Positions 9,585 through 19,111 of a stretch of 38,833 nt of DNA are shown here, piece by piece (positions within the stretch are counted from its first letter, which is position 1; each line of letters opens with the position of its first letter). The stretch covers positions 1 to 38,833 of the forward strand of contig CANRHE010000007.1 in the NCBI GenBank assembly GCA_947630335.1. Direction: 5' to 3'. The stretch is from an uncultured Sphingobacterium sp. (GTDB taxonomy: Bacteria > Bacteroidota > Bacteroidia > Sphingobacteriales > Sphingobacteriaceae). The notes under the pieces are model-generated. The model saw nothing but the letters and a program-made list of their open reading frames with translations. It was not told the DNA's origin and searched no databases. Both the position numbers and the translations under genes were made by a program.

Positions 9585-11873
9585 TTAGATTTTATTCCAT
9601 AGATAGGCTAGACCGACAACATATGAACGACCATAGCTGGTGTTGATAGTGGATGAGCTACTGTGTGCACCTCCTGAAGCAGCACCGCCTGTATTGGTTT
9701 GATTGGTGACGTTGAATAGATTCTTTACACCTAAGTTGATTGTAATGTTTCGTTTGAATTTTTTGTTCAACATGAAGTCTGCCCAAGTAATTCCTTCTAT
9801 ACTTGAGAGTGTAACCGTATTAGTTTGACCATCCACTATCTGATAAGCGGATCGTTTTCCTGTTTTTTTAACAAATAAAATGGCGGTGGTATCCCATTTT
9901 TTGATCTGATAGGTTAAGTCTCCGAATATCTCGGGAGTCCATGAAAAAGGACTCACCTCTTCCATGCTTGTGGATAGACGATTATATCTTCCGATGTAGG
10001 AAAAGCCAAGAGTCATTTTAATGTGCGTGAGTGAAAAGGTATTGTTAAGTACAAATCCTGTTGTTTTGTATTTATCAATATTCAATAATGTGGTCACAGA
10101 AGGATCGTTGCTATCGTATGCGTAATCGATACGGTCTTTGAAAATATTATAGAAGCCTGTCAGTACGGACTTGAATTCCCATTTACCAACCTTTAGCTCT
10201 CTCCAGTTCAGTGCTGCATTAAAGCTGTTTGATTTTTCTGCTTTTAAATTTTCATTACCGATGATTGTATGGCTAGCATCAATGAAATCGAAGTAGAGTT
10301 CACGCAGTGCAGGTGCTCTGTATCCCTTAGCATAACTTAGTCTCAGGTCGAGATTGGGATAAAGGTCTATCTTTGTGTTTATAGAGGGTACAAAATTTGG
10401 TGCGCTATACACTGAGTTTTTGATATAACGCGCCCCAGGTCTAACAGTCAAATAGTTTAGCGGTTTATATTCTACACTGATGAAAAAGGCATAGTCATTA
10501 ATTGTAGGGTTTCCTTTTATCCTCGCACCTTCTGCGGTCTCTCTATTGAACTCAAAACCAGGTTGCAGGGAGAGATTTTCGGTCCATTTGTGTTGCCATG
10601 TGGTTCGTAAGAATATATTGGTGAATTTAGCGATGTCTTGTTCGCCTTGGTCAGAAGACAGCGTGCTGGTGTTTGTATTGTAATCGTGCAAGGTTGTTTT
10701 TGTTTTGCGGGTCAGATCTGTGATGCCGATCATGGTTTGGAGTACATTTTTGGAATTGATATTCCAGTTACTTTGTACCTGATGATTGGATCTGTTGGTT
10801 GTGTATTTTTGAAATTTGGCGATATAATTATTTGGATTTATGCCATAGCGTGTATCAATTTCTTCTTGCAGAGCCATCAATCGGTACCATATAGAAAAGT
10901 TAGCCTGTTTATAGCCCAGTTGAATATTTTCCATGAGTTGTTGCTTTGGCTTCCACTTATCGGTTATGGCATTTACTTCGGAGATAAATGCATTCTTAGG
11001 TGGTAGATTCCAGCCTCCAAAGTCATTACTTGTCACACTGATATTGGCAAAGTACTTGTTTTTGGCCCAGTTCACGGCTAGGTTTTTATGATGGTTGCCT
11101 TTGCCCTTTCCAAAATTATATTCTTTACCTATACTTTCCTCCTGTACTTTGGCCGAGATATTTACTACACTTGAAGTGTTGACTTTGGTAATAATATTAA
11201 TGACGCCAGCCAGCGCATCGCTACCGTAAATTACCGACATAGGACCTTCTACAATTTCAATGCGATCTATGAGGTTAATGTCTATCTGATTCAGACTTTC
11301 TCGGGCATCGGAACGGTCGAGCATCGGAACGCCATCGACCAATATTTTGATGTTGCGGCCACTCATTCCATTTAATTCAATATCTGCCGTACCCAATGTC
11401 AGATCATTATTAAATCGTACACCTGGTTCGGTCATCAATACTTGTTGTACATTTGTAGCTGCACTCATCCGAATTTTTTCTTGCGGTATGGTATGAATGG
11501 TAAAAACTGATTTTTGTAAAGCTTGTGGTGTATGTTGGCCGGTTACTACAACTTGTTTTAGTTCATTTGAGGCTACATTTAAGATAATTGGAGCTATCTC
11601 TTGATCATGTGCTATTTCTAAGTGTACTTCTTTTTCTTCTGTTTGTATATTGGAGTGTATACGTAAGATCTGTTTTCCAGGTATAACCTTGAGTACAAAA
11701 GCCCCTTCATGGTTACTGTACGTGACGGTTTTGCTATTTTTGACAAAAATGTGAACTCCCAGAGCAGGTTTGCCATCAGAAGTAATCAATCGTCCTTTGA
11801 TCGTCACAAGGTCTTGAGCTATTCCTGCAATGGAGAGCAATAGAAATGGAAGAATAAGTAATATTCTGAACAT
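9585..11873 (-). CDS. TonB-dependent receptor, HmuR-like heme/siderophore receptor with CarboxypepD_reg-like N-terminus
   Basis: Plug domain ILVDGVPMLDRSDARESLNQIDINLIDRIEIVEGPMSVIYGSDALAGVINIITK; YRAP motif (SYAKGYRAPALRELYF) followed by GNENLKAE as in heme receptors. Confidence 0.88.
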   Translation of the reverse strand: MFRILLILPFLLLSIAGIAQDLVTIKGRLITSDGKPALGVHIFVKNSKTVTYSNHEGAFVLKVIPGKQILRIHSNIQTEEKEVHLEIAHDQEIAPIILNVASNELKQVVVTGQHTPQALQKSVFTIHTIPQEKIRMSAATNVQQVLMTEPGVRFNNDLTLGTADIELNGMSGRNIKILVDGVPMLDRSDARESLNQIDINLIDRIEIVEGPMSVIYGSDALAGVINIITKVNTSSVVNISAKVQEESIGKEYNFGKGKGNHHKNLAVNWAKNKYFANISVTSNDFGGWNLPPKNAFISEVNAITDKWKPKQQLMENIQLGYKQANFSIWYRLMALQEEIDTRYGINPNNYIAKFQKYTTNRSNHQVQSNWNINSKNVLQTMIGITDLTRKTKTTLHDYNTNTSTLSSDQGEQDIAKFTNIFLRTTWQHKWTENLSLQPGFEFNRETAEGARIKGNPTINDYAFFISVEYKPLNYLTVRPGARYIKNSVYSAPNFVPSINTKIDLYPNLDLRLSYAKGYRAPALRELYFDFIDASHTIIGNENLKAEKSNSFNAALNWRELKVGKWEFKSVLTGFYNIFKDRIDYAYDSNDPSVTTLLNIDKYKTTGFVLNNTFSLTHIKMTLGFSYIGRYNRLSTSMEEVSPFSWTPEIFGDLTYQIKKWDTTAILFVKKTGKRSAYQIVDGQTNTVTLSSIEGITWADFMLNKKFKRNITINLGVKNLFNVTNQTNTGGAASGGAHSSSSTINTSYGRSYVVGLAYLWNKI

Positions 11874-11969
11874 ATATTTCTTGAAATTTTATGAAAAAAG
11901 CATGAGTACATAAAGCAACTCTTTTTAAATAGTGTTGCTTTATGTCTTAAATGGATTACGCTATACGAA

Positions 11970-12866
11970 TTAGCGTATAATAAATTTGTCTATGATTTGG
12001 TTTACTTCCGCTTGTGTGGCTGTGGCAGGAAGCTCAAATAGGTAGCTGTATAGTGGCTTGTCCTCTACAGTAGGTCTAAATTGCAGATCCTTTTTCTTGG
12101 CGAGTTCGGAGTCCCACTTTTGACGTACTTTTTTCCATAATGCCTCATTTTCTTTCCAGTATTTTTGTGCCGCTTCACATCTACTATCGTCTACTTTCAC
12201 GTAAGTATTGATTCCTTTTTCGGAAGCTAATTTGTAATCTTGTTGTCCTCTAGTACGTATCATCTTGTCATTATCCTGATTATGAATCCAACCATTTGGA
12301 AGGATTTCATGGATATTGGTACGTCGTAATATATTGTAATCCGCACGTTTGCTATACTCTCTTCGCGGTAGGGGAGCATCCGCTGTATTTTGCCAAAATG
12401 TGCGACCGTCTGCATAAATCCAGCTTGCGCTTTCCATGTAACGCGGTGTATCATCGACCTCAAATACTTGTTGTGCCCATTGTCCTTTGACTTGCTCTTT
12501 GGTTTTTGGATGATAGTTAACTCCATTGTAGCCACTGTAATGCCATAGATCTGTGTTTTCAAAGGTCCAATCTTGTCGCCAATGTTTGATAATCATATGA
12601 TCTGTAATTACGAGAAGGTGTTGTAAGGCTATCTTATTGTCGCTTATTTCTATAGGTGTAATCCATTCTAAAGCACGATCAATCTTTATTTCAGATGGCT
12701 TATAATTGGCTTTATCTTTTGGATAACTAAAAGTTTCTGTAGAGGCAAAGCTAACTTCATAACAACCGCACATCGCTTTAATAGCTTCTGCATCTAGTTT
12801 CTTTTTTTGTGCAAAGGTTACTGTACTTAATAAACTCAGAGTGACTATAGGGATAATTTTTTTCAT
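11970..12866 (-). CDS. DUF6607 family exported protein
   Basis: Signal peptide MKKIIPIVTLSLLSTVTFAQ; MCGCYEVSFAS...HWRQDWTFEN...GQWAQQVFEVDDTPRY. Confidence 0.7.
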   Translation of the reverse strand: MKKIIPIVTLSLLSTVTFAQKKKLDAEAIKAMCGCYEVSFASTETFSYPKDKANYKPSEIKIDRALEWITPIEISDNKIALQHLLVITDHMIIKHWRQDWTFENTDLWHYSGYNGVNYHPKTKEQVKGQWAQQVFEVDDTPRYMESASWIYADGRTFWQNTADAPLPRREYSKRADYNILRRTNIHEILPNGWIHNQDNDKMIRTRGQQDYKLASEKGINTYVKVDDSRCEAAQKYWKENEALWKKVRQKWDSELAKKKDLQFRPTVEDKPLYSYLFELPATATQAEVNQIIDKFIIR

Positions 12867-12944
12867 TTGTTTAGAATAATTATAAATAAGTCACAATAAT
12901 ACGTGCATGTTTTCTAATACTGTTTTGAAATTGGAAAAACTATT

Positions 12945-13586
12945 TTAGTTTTTAGAAATTTTAAAGGCAATCGGTGGTTTTCCGAAATGTTTTTTGAAGG
13001 ATTGGCTAAAGCTGCTCATGGATGCGTACCCCACTTGTATAGCAATTGCTTGTAAAGTATAATTTGTTTCGCGAATCATCTGCAATGCCTTTTGAAGACG
13101 TTTATATTTAATATACTCGTGTACTGAGCTGTCGAATGTGTTTTTAAATTTAGTTTTGAAGTATTGTTGGTTGATTCCCATCATTTTTGAAAGATCTGGA
13201 ATTCGTAATGGTTCCTGTAGATTATTATGTATGTACTCTTGTAACTGTTTAATTTGCGCACCTGTAAATATCTTGGTATCGATAGAGAGTTCAATAGATT
13301 TAAAAAATTTTTGCAAAAGTAGTTTGAGTCTGAATTCAGAATGTAGTGTTTCTGGCTGGTGTTGATGCTCCAAAAGATCCAGATAGTTAAGCAAACTATT
13401 TTCTTGACCGATAAATCGAATAATTTTGTGCTGGTAACCTTCTAAAGGTAAACTTTGTACGAGCCCTTGATTGAAAATGATTGAGGTCAATTTTATTTTT
13501 TCTTTCTCAAAGAAGGGTAGGTTATCTGGGATGATGCAAATTGTATCCTCTAGATATTCTATTGAACCCAAGAAATTGTCGAGCAT
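12945..13586 (-). CDS. AraC family transcriptional regulator (PchR-like)
   Basis: C-terminal HTH pair: LRIPDLSKMMGINQQYFKTKFKNTFDSSVHEYIKYKRLQKALQMI...IAIQVGYASMSSFSQSFKKHFGKPP. Confidence 0.85.
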   Translation of the reverse strand: MLDNFLGSIEYLEDTICIIPDNLPFFEKEKIKLTSIIFNQGLVQSLPLEGYQHKIIRFIGQENSLLNYLDLLEHQHQPETLHSEFRLKLLLQKFFKSIELSIDTKIFTGAQIKQLQEYIHNNLQEPLRIPDLSKMMGINQQYFKTKFKNTFDSSVHEYIKYKRLQKALQMIRETNYTLQAIAIQVGYASMSSFSQSFKKHFGKPPIAFKISKN

Positions 13587-13658
13587 AGTTTATATTTTTC
13601 ATCAAATATATTTATTTAGACTTATTATAAATAATATTATTCCATGAAAATTATATAT

Positions 13659-13690
13659 AAAAAGAGCTTATCGGCAGATAAGCTCTTTTA
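13659..13690 (-). terminator. Intrinsic terminator of the symporter gene
   Basis: aaaagagcttatc/gataagctctttt hairpin, loop ggca, 20 bp beyond stop. Confidence 0.85.
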
Positions 13691-13712
13691 TGAATATGTA
13701 AAATATTGTTTT

Positions 13713-14888
13713 TTAGGTGGTTTTGATTTGCTTTGTACCAAATATACTATTAATAATAATTGCAATTGCTCCGTCTCCAGTTACATTACAAGCCGTTCCA
13801 AAACTATCCATAGCAATGTAAAGCGAGATCATGAGTGCTTGATTTTGTAAGTCAAATCCCAACATGGAGGCTATGATACCTATAGCTGCCATTATAGCTC
13901 CTCCAGGTACTCCTGGGGCAGCAACCATGGTAACACCCAACATACAGATAAATCCTGCCATTTGTGCGAAATCTATCGGTATGCCTTGCATTAGCATTAG
14001 GGCAATAACACAAGCCACGATCTTCAATGTACTTCCGGCTAAATGTATAGTTGCACATAATGGTACTACAAAAGCGGCTACATCTTCGGAAACACCTGTT
14101 TTTTTGACTTGTGTGAGTGTCACAGGTATGGTTGCTGCTGAAGATTGTGTTCCTAATGCTGTGAAGTAAGCAGGCATTAGTGTAGCTAATAGCTTGATGG
14201 GGTTTTGTTTTGAGAATAATCCCGCGATTATAAACTGAATCAATAACAATAAAATATGTAACGCGAAAATAACACCAATGATTTTGATAAATACATTCAA
14301 TATCATCATGACTTTGCCTGTATATGTCATGTCTAAGAATATTCCGAAAATAAAAAGTGGTAGTAAAGGGATTATTACTTTTTCGATAATGAAAGTTATG
14401 ATATTCTCAAAATCATTCATTACTTCTGCAAGTTTAGAATTTTTAAGTTTCGATAACCCAATACCTACAAGAAATGAAAAGACAAGTGCAGACATGACAT
14501 CAAAGAAGGGGGGGATCTCTATACTGAAGTACGGACTAAGACCAGGAACCTCATTGGTAATATTTTGTGCATAGGTACTGTCGATTAATGAAGGGAATAT
14601 TGACATACTAGCAAAGTAGGTGGAAAATCCAGAAAATAATGTAGACCCATAGGCCAAAGCTACAGTGGCTAAGAGCATTTTTCCGGCGGTATTGCCTAAT
14701 TTTGCGATAGCAGGTATAATTAATCCAACAATAATAAGTGGGATTAAAAATTTTAGTAATTGATCAAAGAGTCCATTAAAGGTAGCGAAAATTCGACCTA
14801 TTGAAGCAGGGATCACATTTCCTAAAAGACCTCCTAAAGCAATAGCGACAATGACTTTAAATAATAGGTTACTAGTTATTTTTTTCAT
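13713..14888 (-). CDS. Dicarboxylate/amino acid:cation symporter
   Basis: DAACS/SDF family: QSSAATIPVTL, GSTLKIVACVIAL, APGVPGGAIMAA, MDSFGTACNVTGDGAIAIIIN. Confidence 0.9.
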   Translation of the reverse strand: MKKITSNLLFKVIVAIALGGLLGNVIPASIGRIFATFNGLFDQLLKFLIPLIIVGLIIPAIAKLGNTAGKMLLATVALAYGSTLFSGFSTYFASMSIFPSLIDSTYAQNITNEVPGLSPYFSIEIPPFFDVMSALVFSFLVGIGLSKLKNSKLAEVMNDFENIITFIIEKVIIPLLPLFIFGIFLDMTYTGKVMMILNVFIKIIGVIFALHILLLLIQFIIAGLFSKQNPIKLLATLMPAYFTALGTQSSAATIPVTLTQVKKTGVSEDVAAFVVPLCATIHLAGSTLKIVACVIALMLMQGIPIDFAQMAGFICMLGVTMVAAPGVPGGAIMAAIGIIASMLGFDLQNQALMISLYIAMDSFGTACNVTGDGAIAIIINSIFGTKQIKTT

Positions 14889-14980
14889 GTCTTAAAAATA
14901 CATTAATATTTTAATTTCTATGTCCATAGATTATTTATTTATAAATATTCACTTCATCGCTAGTTAAATGATAATATAAT

Positions 14981-15022
14981 AAAAATGGGTTCTTTATTGT
15001 TAATATAAAGAACCCATTTTTT
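14981..15022 (-). terminator. Intrinsic terminator of recA
   Basis: aaaaatgggttcttta/taaagaacccattttt inverted repeat. Confidence 0.9.
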
Positions 15023-15042
15023 AGGAATAATAATATCTTATT

Positions 15043-16068
15043 TTAGTCTTTGCTTTCCAACATATGTTGGTCTATGACTTCACCAGTTACTTCAGCTTTG
15101 ATTTTTGCTTCTAGTTCATCTGCTAGATCAGGATTATCTAATAAAAGATTTTTAACAGCATCACGACCTTGACCTAATTTAGTGTCGCCGTAACTGAACC
15201 ATGAACCTGCTTTTTTGATAATATTATATTCTACTCCTAAGTCGATGATTTCACCAACTTTAGAAATACCTTCTCCAAACATAATATCAAATTCGGCAAT
15301 ACGGAAAGGAGGAGCAACTTTATTCTTAACAATCTTCACTTTAACTCTATTTCCAGATACCTCATCCGAGTCTTTAATTTGTGAAGTACGACGGATATCT
15401 AAACGTACTGAAGCATAGAATTTCAAAGCGTTACCACCTGTAGTAGTTTCGGGGTTACCGAACATAACTCCAATTTTCTCACGTAATTGGTTGATAAAAA
15501 TACAACAACAATTAGTTTTGGAGATTGTTCCTGTTAATTTACGTAAAGCTTGAGACATTAAACGAGCTTGAAGTCCCATTTTTGAATCGCCCATTTCTCC
15601 TTCAATTTCCCCTTTTGGTACTAAAGCCGCTACGGAGTCAATAACAATGATGTCAATTGCTCCTGAGCGAATAAGATTATCAGCAATTTCTAATCCTTGT
15701 TCACCGTTATCAGGTTGTGAAATTAATAGATTCTCTACGTCAACGCCCAGTTTTTGAGCATAATATTTATCAAACGCATGCTCAGCATCAATAATTGCGG
15801 CTATACCGCCTTTTTTTTGTGCCTCTGCTATAATATGTGTAGCTAATGTAGTCTTACCTGAAGATTCGGGCCCATATATTTCAATAATACGACCTTTAGG
15901 AACACCGCCTATACCTAATGCTATGTCTAATCCTAAAGAACCTGTAGAAATAGCTTCGATGGGCTCTACAGCTGAATCTCCTAATTTCATAATCGCACCT
16001 TTACCATACGATTTTTCTAATTTATCAAGTGTAAGCTGTAAAGCTTTTAATTTATCTGCGTTGCTCAT
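15043..16068 (-). CDS. recA: Recombinase RecA
   Basis: [13 protein letters not shown] Walker [37 protein letters not shown]. Confidence 0.99.
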   Translation of the reverse strand: MSNADKLKALQLTLDKLEKSYGKGAIMKLGDSAVEPIEAISTGSLGLDIALGIGGVPKGRIIEIYGPESSGKTTLATHIIAEAQKKGGIAAIIDAEHAFDKYYAQKLGVDVENLLISQPDNGEQGLEIADNLIRSGAIDIIVIDSVAALVPKGEIEGEMGDSKMGLQARLMSQALRKLTGTISKTNCCCIFINQLREKIGVMFGNPETTTGGNALKFYASVRLDIRRTSQIKDSDEVSGNRVKVKIVKNKVAPPFRIAEFDIMFGEGISKVGEIIDLGVEYNIIKKAGSWFSYGDTKLGQGRDAVKNLLLDNPDLADELEAKIKAEVTGEVIDQHMLESKD

Positions 16069-16087
16069 ATTTTTAGTATTGTTGTTT

Positions 16088-16119
16088 CAAAAGTAAAAAT
16101 ATTAAATAGTATTACCAAA
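16088..16119 (-). promoter_or_regulatory. Bacteroidota-type promoter of recA
   Basis: Reverse strand TTTG-N20-TACTTTTG, matching -33 TTTG / -7 TAnnTTTG. Confidence 0.65.
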
Positions 16120-16178
16120 TTATTTGCTAATAAATTTAGTTATTATAGTTTACTACTTAAAAGTACGAGTTAAAATTC

Positions 16179-16847
16179 TTATTTATCCTCAGTGTTAATA
16201 ACTTTTGTTTTGTGAGTTTGTTCGAAATATTTGCAAAAGTATGTAATTGCACATTCCTCACATTTTGGTTTTCTTGCTAGGCATACATATCGACCATGTA
16301 GGATGAGCCAATGATGCGCTATTTTAATGGTATCTTGTGGCAGGTATTTGACGAGTTGTTTTTCAACGGCTAATGGTGTTGTGGCTCTTGTAGTTAAACC
16401 TAATCTATTACTTACCCTAAATACATGAGTGTCTACGGCCATAGCAGGGTTGTCATAGACTACTGATGAGATTACATTTGCTGTCTTTCTGCCTACACCA
16501 GGTAGTTTTACTAAATCTTCAATTTTCTCCGGTACTATCCCTTGGAATTCACTGAGTAACTTTTGAGCCATACCAACTAAATGCTTTGCTTTATTATTTG
16601 GGTAGCTAACAGATCGAATATAGGTAAATACTTCTTCAACTGAACTTTCAGCTAAAGATTCTGGTGTAGGATATCGAGTGAATAGGGCAGGTGTTATTTG
16701 ATTGATACGTTTGTCTGTACATTGAGCAGATAAGATAACTGCGATTAATAACTCAAATGGGTTATTATAATTCAATTCAGTCTTAGCGTCTGGACTATGA
16801 GTTGAAAAGTATTCTACGAATGCTTTGTATCTTTCTTTTTTTAACAT
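16179..16847 (-). CDS. nth: Endonuclease III
   Basis: LPGVGRKTANVISSV HhH motif, VDTHVFRVSNRLGL, C-terminal FeS Cys set CLARKPKCEECAITYFC. Confidence 0.95.
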   Translation of the reverse strand: MLKKERYKAFVEYFSTHSPDAKTELNYNNPFELLIAVILSAQCTDKRINQITPALFTRYPTPESLAESSVEEVFTYIRSVSYPNNKAKHLVGMAQKLLSEFQGIVPEKIEDLVKLPGVGRKTANVISSVVYDNPAMAVDTHVFRVSNRLGLTTRATTPLAVEKQLVKYLPQDTIKIAHHWLILHGRYVCLARKPKCEECAITYFCKYFEQTHKTKVINTEDK

Positions 16848-16958
16848 GTCCCAAAGATAAGTATTCCTATTAGTGTACTAAAATAAGTTATAAGGCATTC
16901 AATATTATTAAGTTATTTTTTTAAGTACGAAAGTATTAAAAAATTACTTTATGGTTTC

Positions 16959-16989
16959 TTGTTTTTATAAATTATAGTATTTATCTTTG
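16959..16989 (+). promoter_or_regulatory. Bacteroidota-type promoter of tRNA-Asn
   Basis: TTG-N20-TATCTTTG ending 36 bp before the tRNA 5' end. Confidence 0.7.
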
Positions 16990-17025
16990 TGTCGCTTTGG
17001 AAGAGATTCTTTATTGCGAAGATGA

Positions 17026-17099
17026 TCCTGAATAGCTCAGTTGGTTAGAGCATCTGACTGTTAATCAGAGGGTCGCTGGTTCGAGCCCAGCTTCAGGAG
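17026..17099 (+). tRNA. tRNA-Asn (anticodon GTT)
   Basis: Acceptor TCCTGAA/TTCAGGA, anticodon arm tctga-ctGTTaa-tcaga, T arm GCTGG-TTCGAGC-CCAGC; CCA not encoded. Confidence 0.97.
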
Positions 17100-17107
17100 C
17101 AACTGCT

Positions 17108-17133
17108 AAAACCGGCTTACAGCCGGTTTTTTC
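17108..17133 (+). terminator. Terminator of tRNA-Asn
   Basis: aaaccggct/agccggttttt hairpin with T run. Confidence 0.88.
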
Positions 17134-17165
17134 ATTTATAATGATTTCATAATTAAAATGTTATT

Positions 17166-18083
17166 ATGAGTTTAGTGATAGTAGGTACGGCGGCATTTGA
17201 TGCAATCGAAACACCTTTTGGAAAAACAGATAAAATTTTAGGAGGTGCTGTAGTCTATGCTGGGTTGTCCGCATCTTACCTATATAATGATGTAAAACTT
17301 ATCAGCGTGGTAGGTGGAGATTTTGATGACAATCTGGATCTCTTAAAAAGTAAAAATCTTGATGTATCAGGTATTGAAGTTGAACGAGAAGGGAAATCCT
17401 TTTTTTGGTCAGGTCGATACCATACGGATATGAATAGTCGGGATACGCTTGCGACTGATTTAAATGTTTTAGCTGATTTTGATCCTAAAATTCCAGAATC
17501 CTATCAAGATTGTGAGTATCTACTATTAGGGAATTTGACGCCTATCATACAACTTACAGTATTAGATCGTTTGAAACATACTCCTAAATTAGTAGTCTTG
17601 GATACGATGAACTACTGGATGGATATCGCTATGGATGATCTAAAAGTTGTACTTCAAAGAGTGGATGTTCTTACTATTAATGATTCCGAAGCTAGACAAT
17701 TATCGGGAGAGTATTCTTTGGTAAAGGCTGCTAACAAAATTTTAGGGATGGGCCCGCGGTACTTGATTATCAAGAAAGGAGAACATGGGTCTTTACTGTT
17801 TGGTGATGGTCAAGTTTTTTCGGCACCTGCTTTACCATTGGCGGATGTTTTTGATCCTACTGGAGCGGGAGATACTTTTGCAGGAGGTTTTATTGGATAC
17901 CTAGCAAAAGTTGGTTCGATTAATTTTGCAAATATTAAGAATGCGATTATATATGGAGCAGCATTAGCTTCCTTTTGTGTAGAGGCATTTGGTACGGAAC
18001 GTTTACAAAATCTTACAGATTTGGAAATAACAAATAGAATTAAAGAATTTGTTAATTTGGCGAGATTTGATATTAGCGAATAA
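17166..18083 (+). CDS. PfkB family carbohydrate kinase
   Basis: GGAVVYAGLSASYL N-terminal motif and DPTGAGDTFAGGFIGYL PfkB signature 2. Confidence 0.9.
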   Translation: MSLVIVGTAAFDAIETPFGKTDKILGGAVVYAGLSASYLYNDVKLISVVGGDFDDNLDLLKSKNLDVSGIEVEREGKSFFWSGRYHTDMNSRDTLATDLNVLADFDPKIPESYQDCEYLLLGNLTPIIQLTVLDRLKHTPKLVVLDTMNYWMDIAMDDLKVVLQRVDVLTINDSEARQLSGEYSLVKAANKILGMGPRYLIIKKGEHGSLLFGDGQVFSAPALPLADVFDPTGAGDTFAGGFIGYLAKVGSINFANIKNAIIYGAALASFCVEAFGTERLQNLTDLEITNRIKEFVNLARFDISE

Positions 18084-18099
18084 TTCGCTAATATCAAAT
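18065..18099. terminator. 35-bp perfect palindrome between convergent genes, putative bidirectional terminator
   Basis: 17-bp arms atttgatattagcgaat / attcgctaatatcaaat around one central base; no strong T tract on either side. Confidence 0.55.
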
Positions 18100-18347
18100 T
18101 AAATAAGCTGGCCTACAATTATAAATTTTTTGAATACCGATGAACTGTGTGGAGCGTCTATCAACTCTTCCGTCAAGTCTTGCCCTGCCCAATGTTCATA
18201 ATGTTTCCCATTTTTCCATAACCTACTTTCGGTAACATCATAGATTATTCCTTGATATGCTACCCAAATAGAGGGCTTATCTTGTCCATTTCGTAATGCT
18301 AATTGAGATTTGGTGAATTGTGGGAGATCATTATTATTCATTCTCAA
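18099..18347 (-). CDS. Cytochrome b5-like heme/steroid-binding domain protein
   Basis: WVAYQGIIYDVTESRLWKNGKHYEHWAGQDLTEELIDAPHSSSVFKKF matches the short bacterial cyt-b5-like pattern. Confidence 0.85.
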   Translation of the reverse strand: MRMNNNDLPQFTKSQLALRNGQDKPSIWVAYQGIIYDVTESRLWKNGKHYEHWAGQDLTEELIDAPHSSSVFKKFIIVGQLI

Positions 18348-18360
18348 AAACTGTAAAGTA

Positions 18361-18864
18361 CTATCTATAACAAGATAAAGTTTTTTTCATAGCTTTTCTT
18401 GCGACATGTATTCTTGTCTTAACTGTCCCAATTGGAATGTTTAATTCTTCTGAAATTTCGTGATATTTATAACCTTCAAAATACATTGTAAATGGTGTAT
18501 AATAATCTTTAGATAGATTACCTAAGGCTATATTAATGTCTTCCATAATAAATTTGTTGACCCCCATATTTTTAGAAGATGAGTTTACTAAATTAGCATG
18601 TGATATTTCCTCTTCTTTGGTGATCAAGCTATTAGTTTTACTTGTACGTCTATAATTATTAATGAATGTATTTTTCATGATGGTGTACAACCATCCTTTT
18701 AGATTGGTTCCTTCGCGGAAGTTTTTGAAATAAGTAATAGCTTTTAGTATGGTTTCTTGTACTAAATCATTAGCATCTTCATTGTCTCTGGTGAAGTTAC
18801 GTGCATAAGACTTTAAAGAATCAGAGTGCTGGATTACTAAAGAGTTGAATTCAAGTTTGTTCAT
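18361..18864 (-). CDS. RNA polymerase sigma factor, ECF subfamily
   Basis: Region 2 RNFTRDNEDANDLVQETILKAITYFKNFREGTNLKGWLYTIMKNTFIN; region 4 YHEISEELNIPIGTVKTRIHVARKAMKK. Confidence 0.93.
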   Translation of the reverse strand: MNKLEFNSLVIQHSDSLKSYARNFTRDNEDANDLVQETILKAITYFKNFREGTNLKGWLYTIMKNTFINNYRRTSKTNSLITKEEEISHANLVNSSSKNMGVNKFIMEDINIALGNLSKDYYTPFTMYFEGYKYHEISEELNIPIGTVKTRIHVARKAMKKTLSCYR

Positions 18865-19111
18865 AGCGGTGTTTTTTAAAGTTTATATTCTAATTACTAA
18901 AGAAAATATATTCTGTTAACTCTGTGATGTTTTTATTCTCATTTAAAATGAACTTTTTTGTCGAAAAATTGTATCGTCAATCTTAACTACGCAAACACCG
19001 TGCTAATTTTTGATTTTAGATAGATTTAATGATAAAAATGTTAAAAAATGTGAAGATTTATTATTTCTTAATAAGAATAGTTTGATTTTCAACAGAATAT
19101 ATTTTCTGATT

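Noticed and set aside
10638-11006. 122-aa plus-strand ORF inside the TonB receptor gene
   Set aside because: Antisense to an intact, well-supported receptor ORF; low-complexity hydrophobic translation without family resemblance.
12260-12562. 100-aa minus-strand ORF in an alternate frame of DUF6607
   Set aside because: Same-strand out-of-frame ORF within an intact CDS; no start signal or domain.
14917-14930. TCTATG-tc-CATAGA palindrome upstream of the symporter
   Set aside because: Short (6-bp arms) in AT-rich DNA; not distinguishable from chance without comparison to other promoters.
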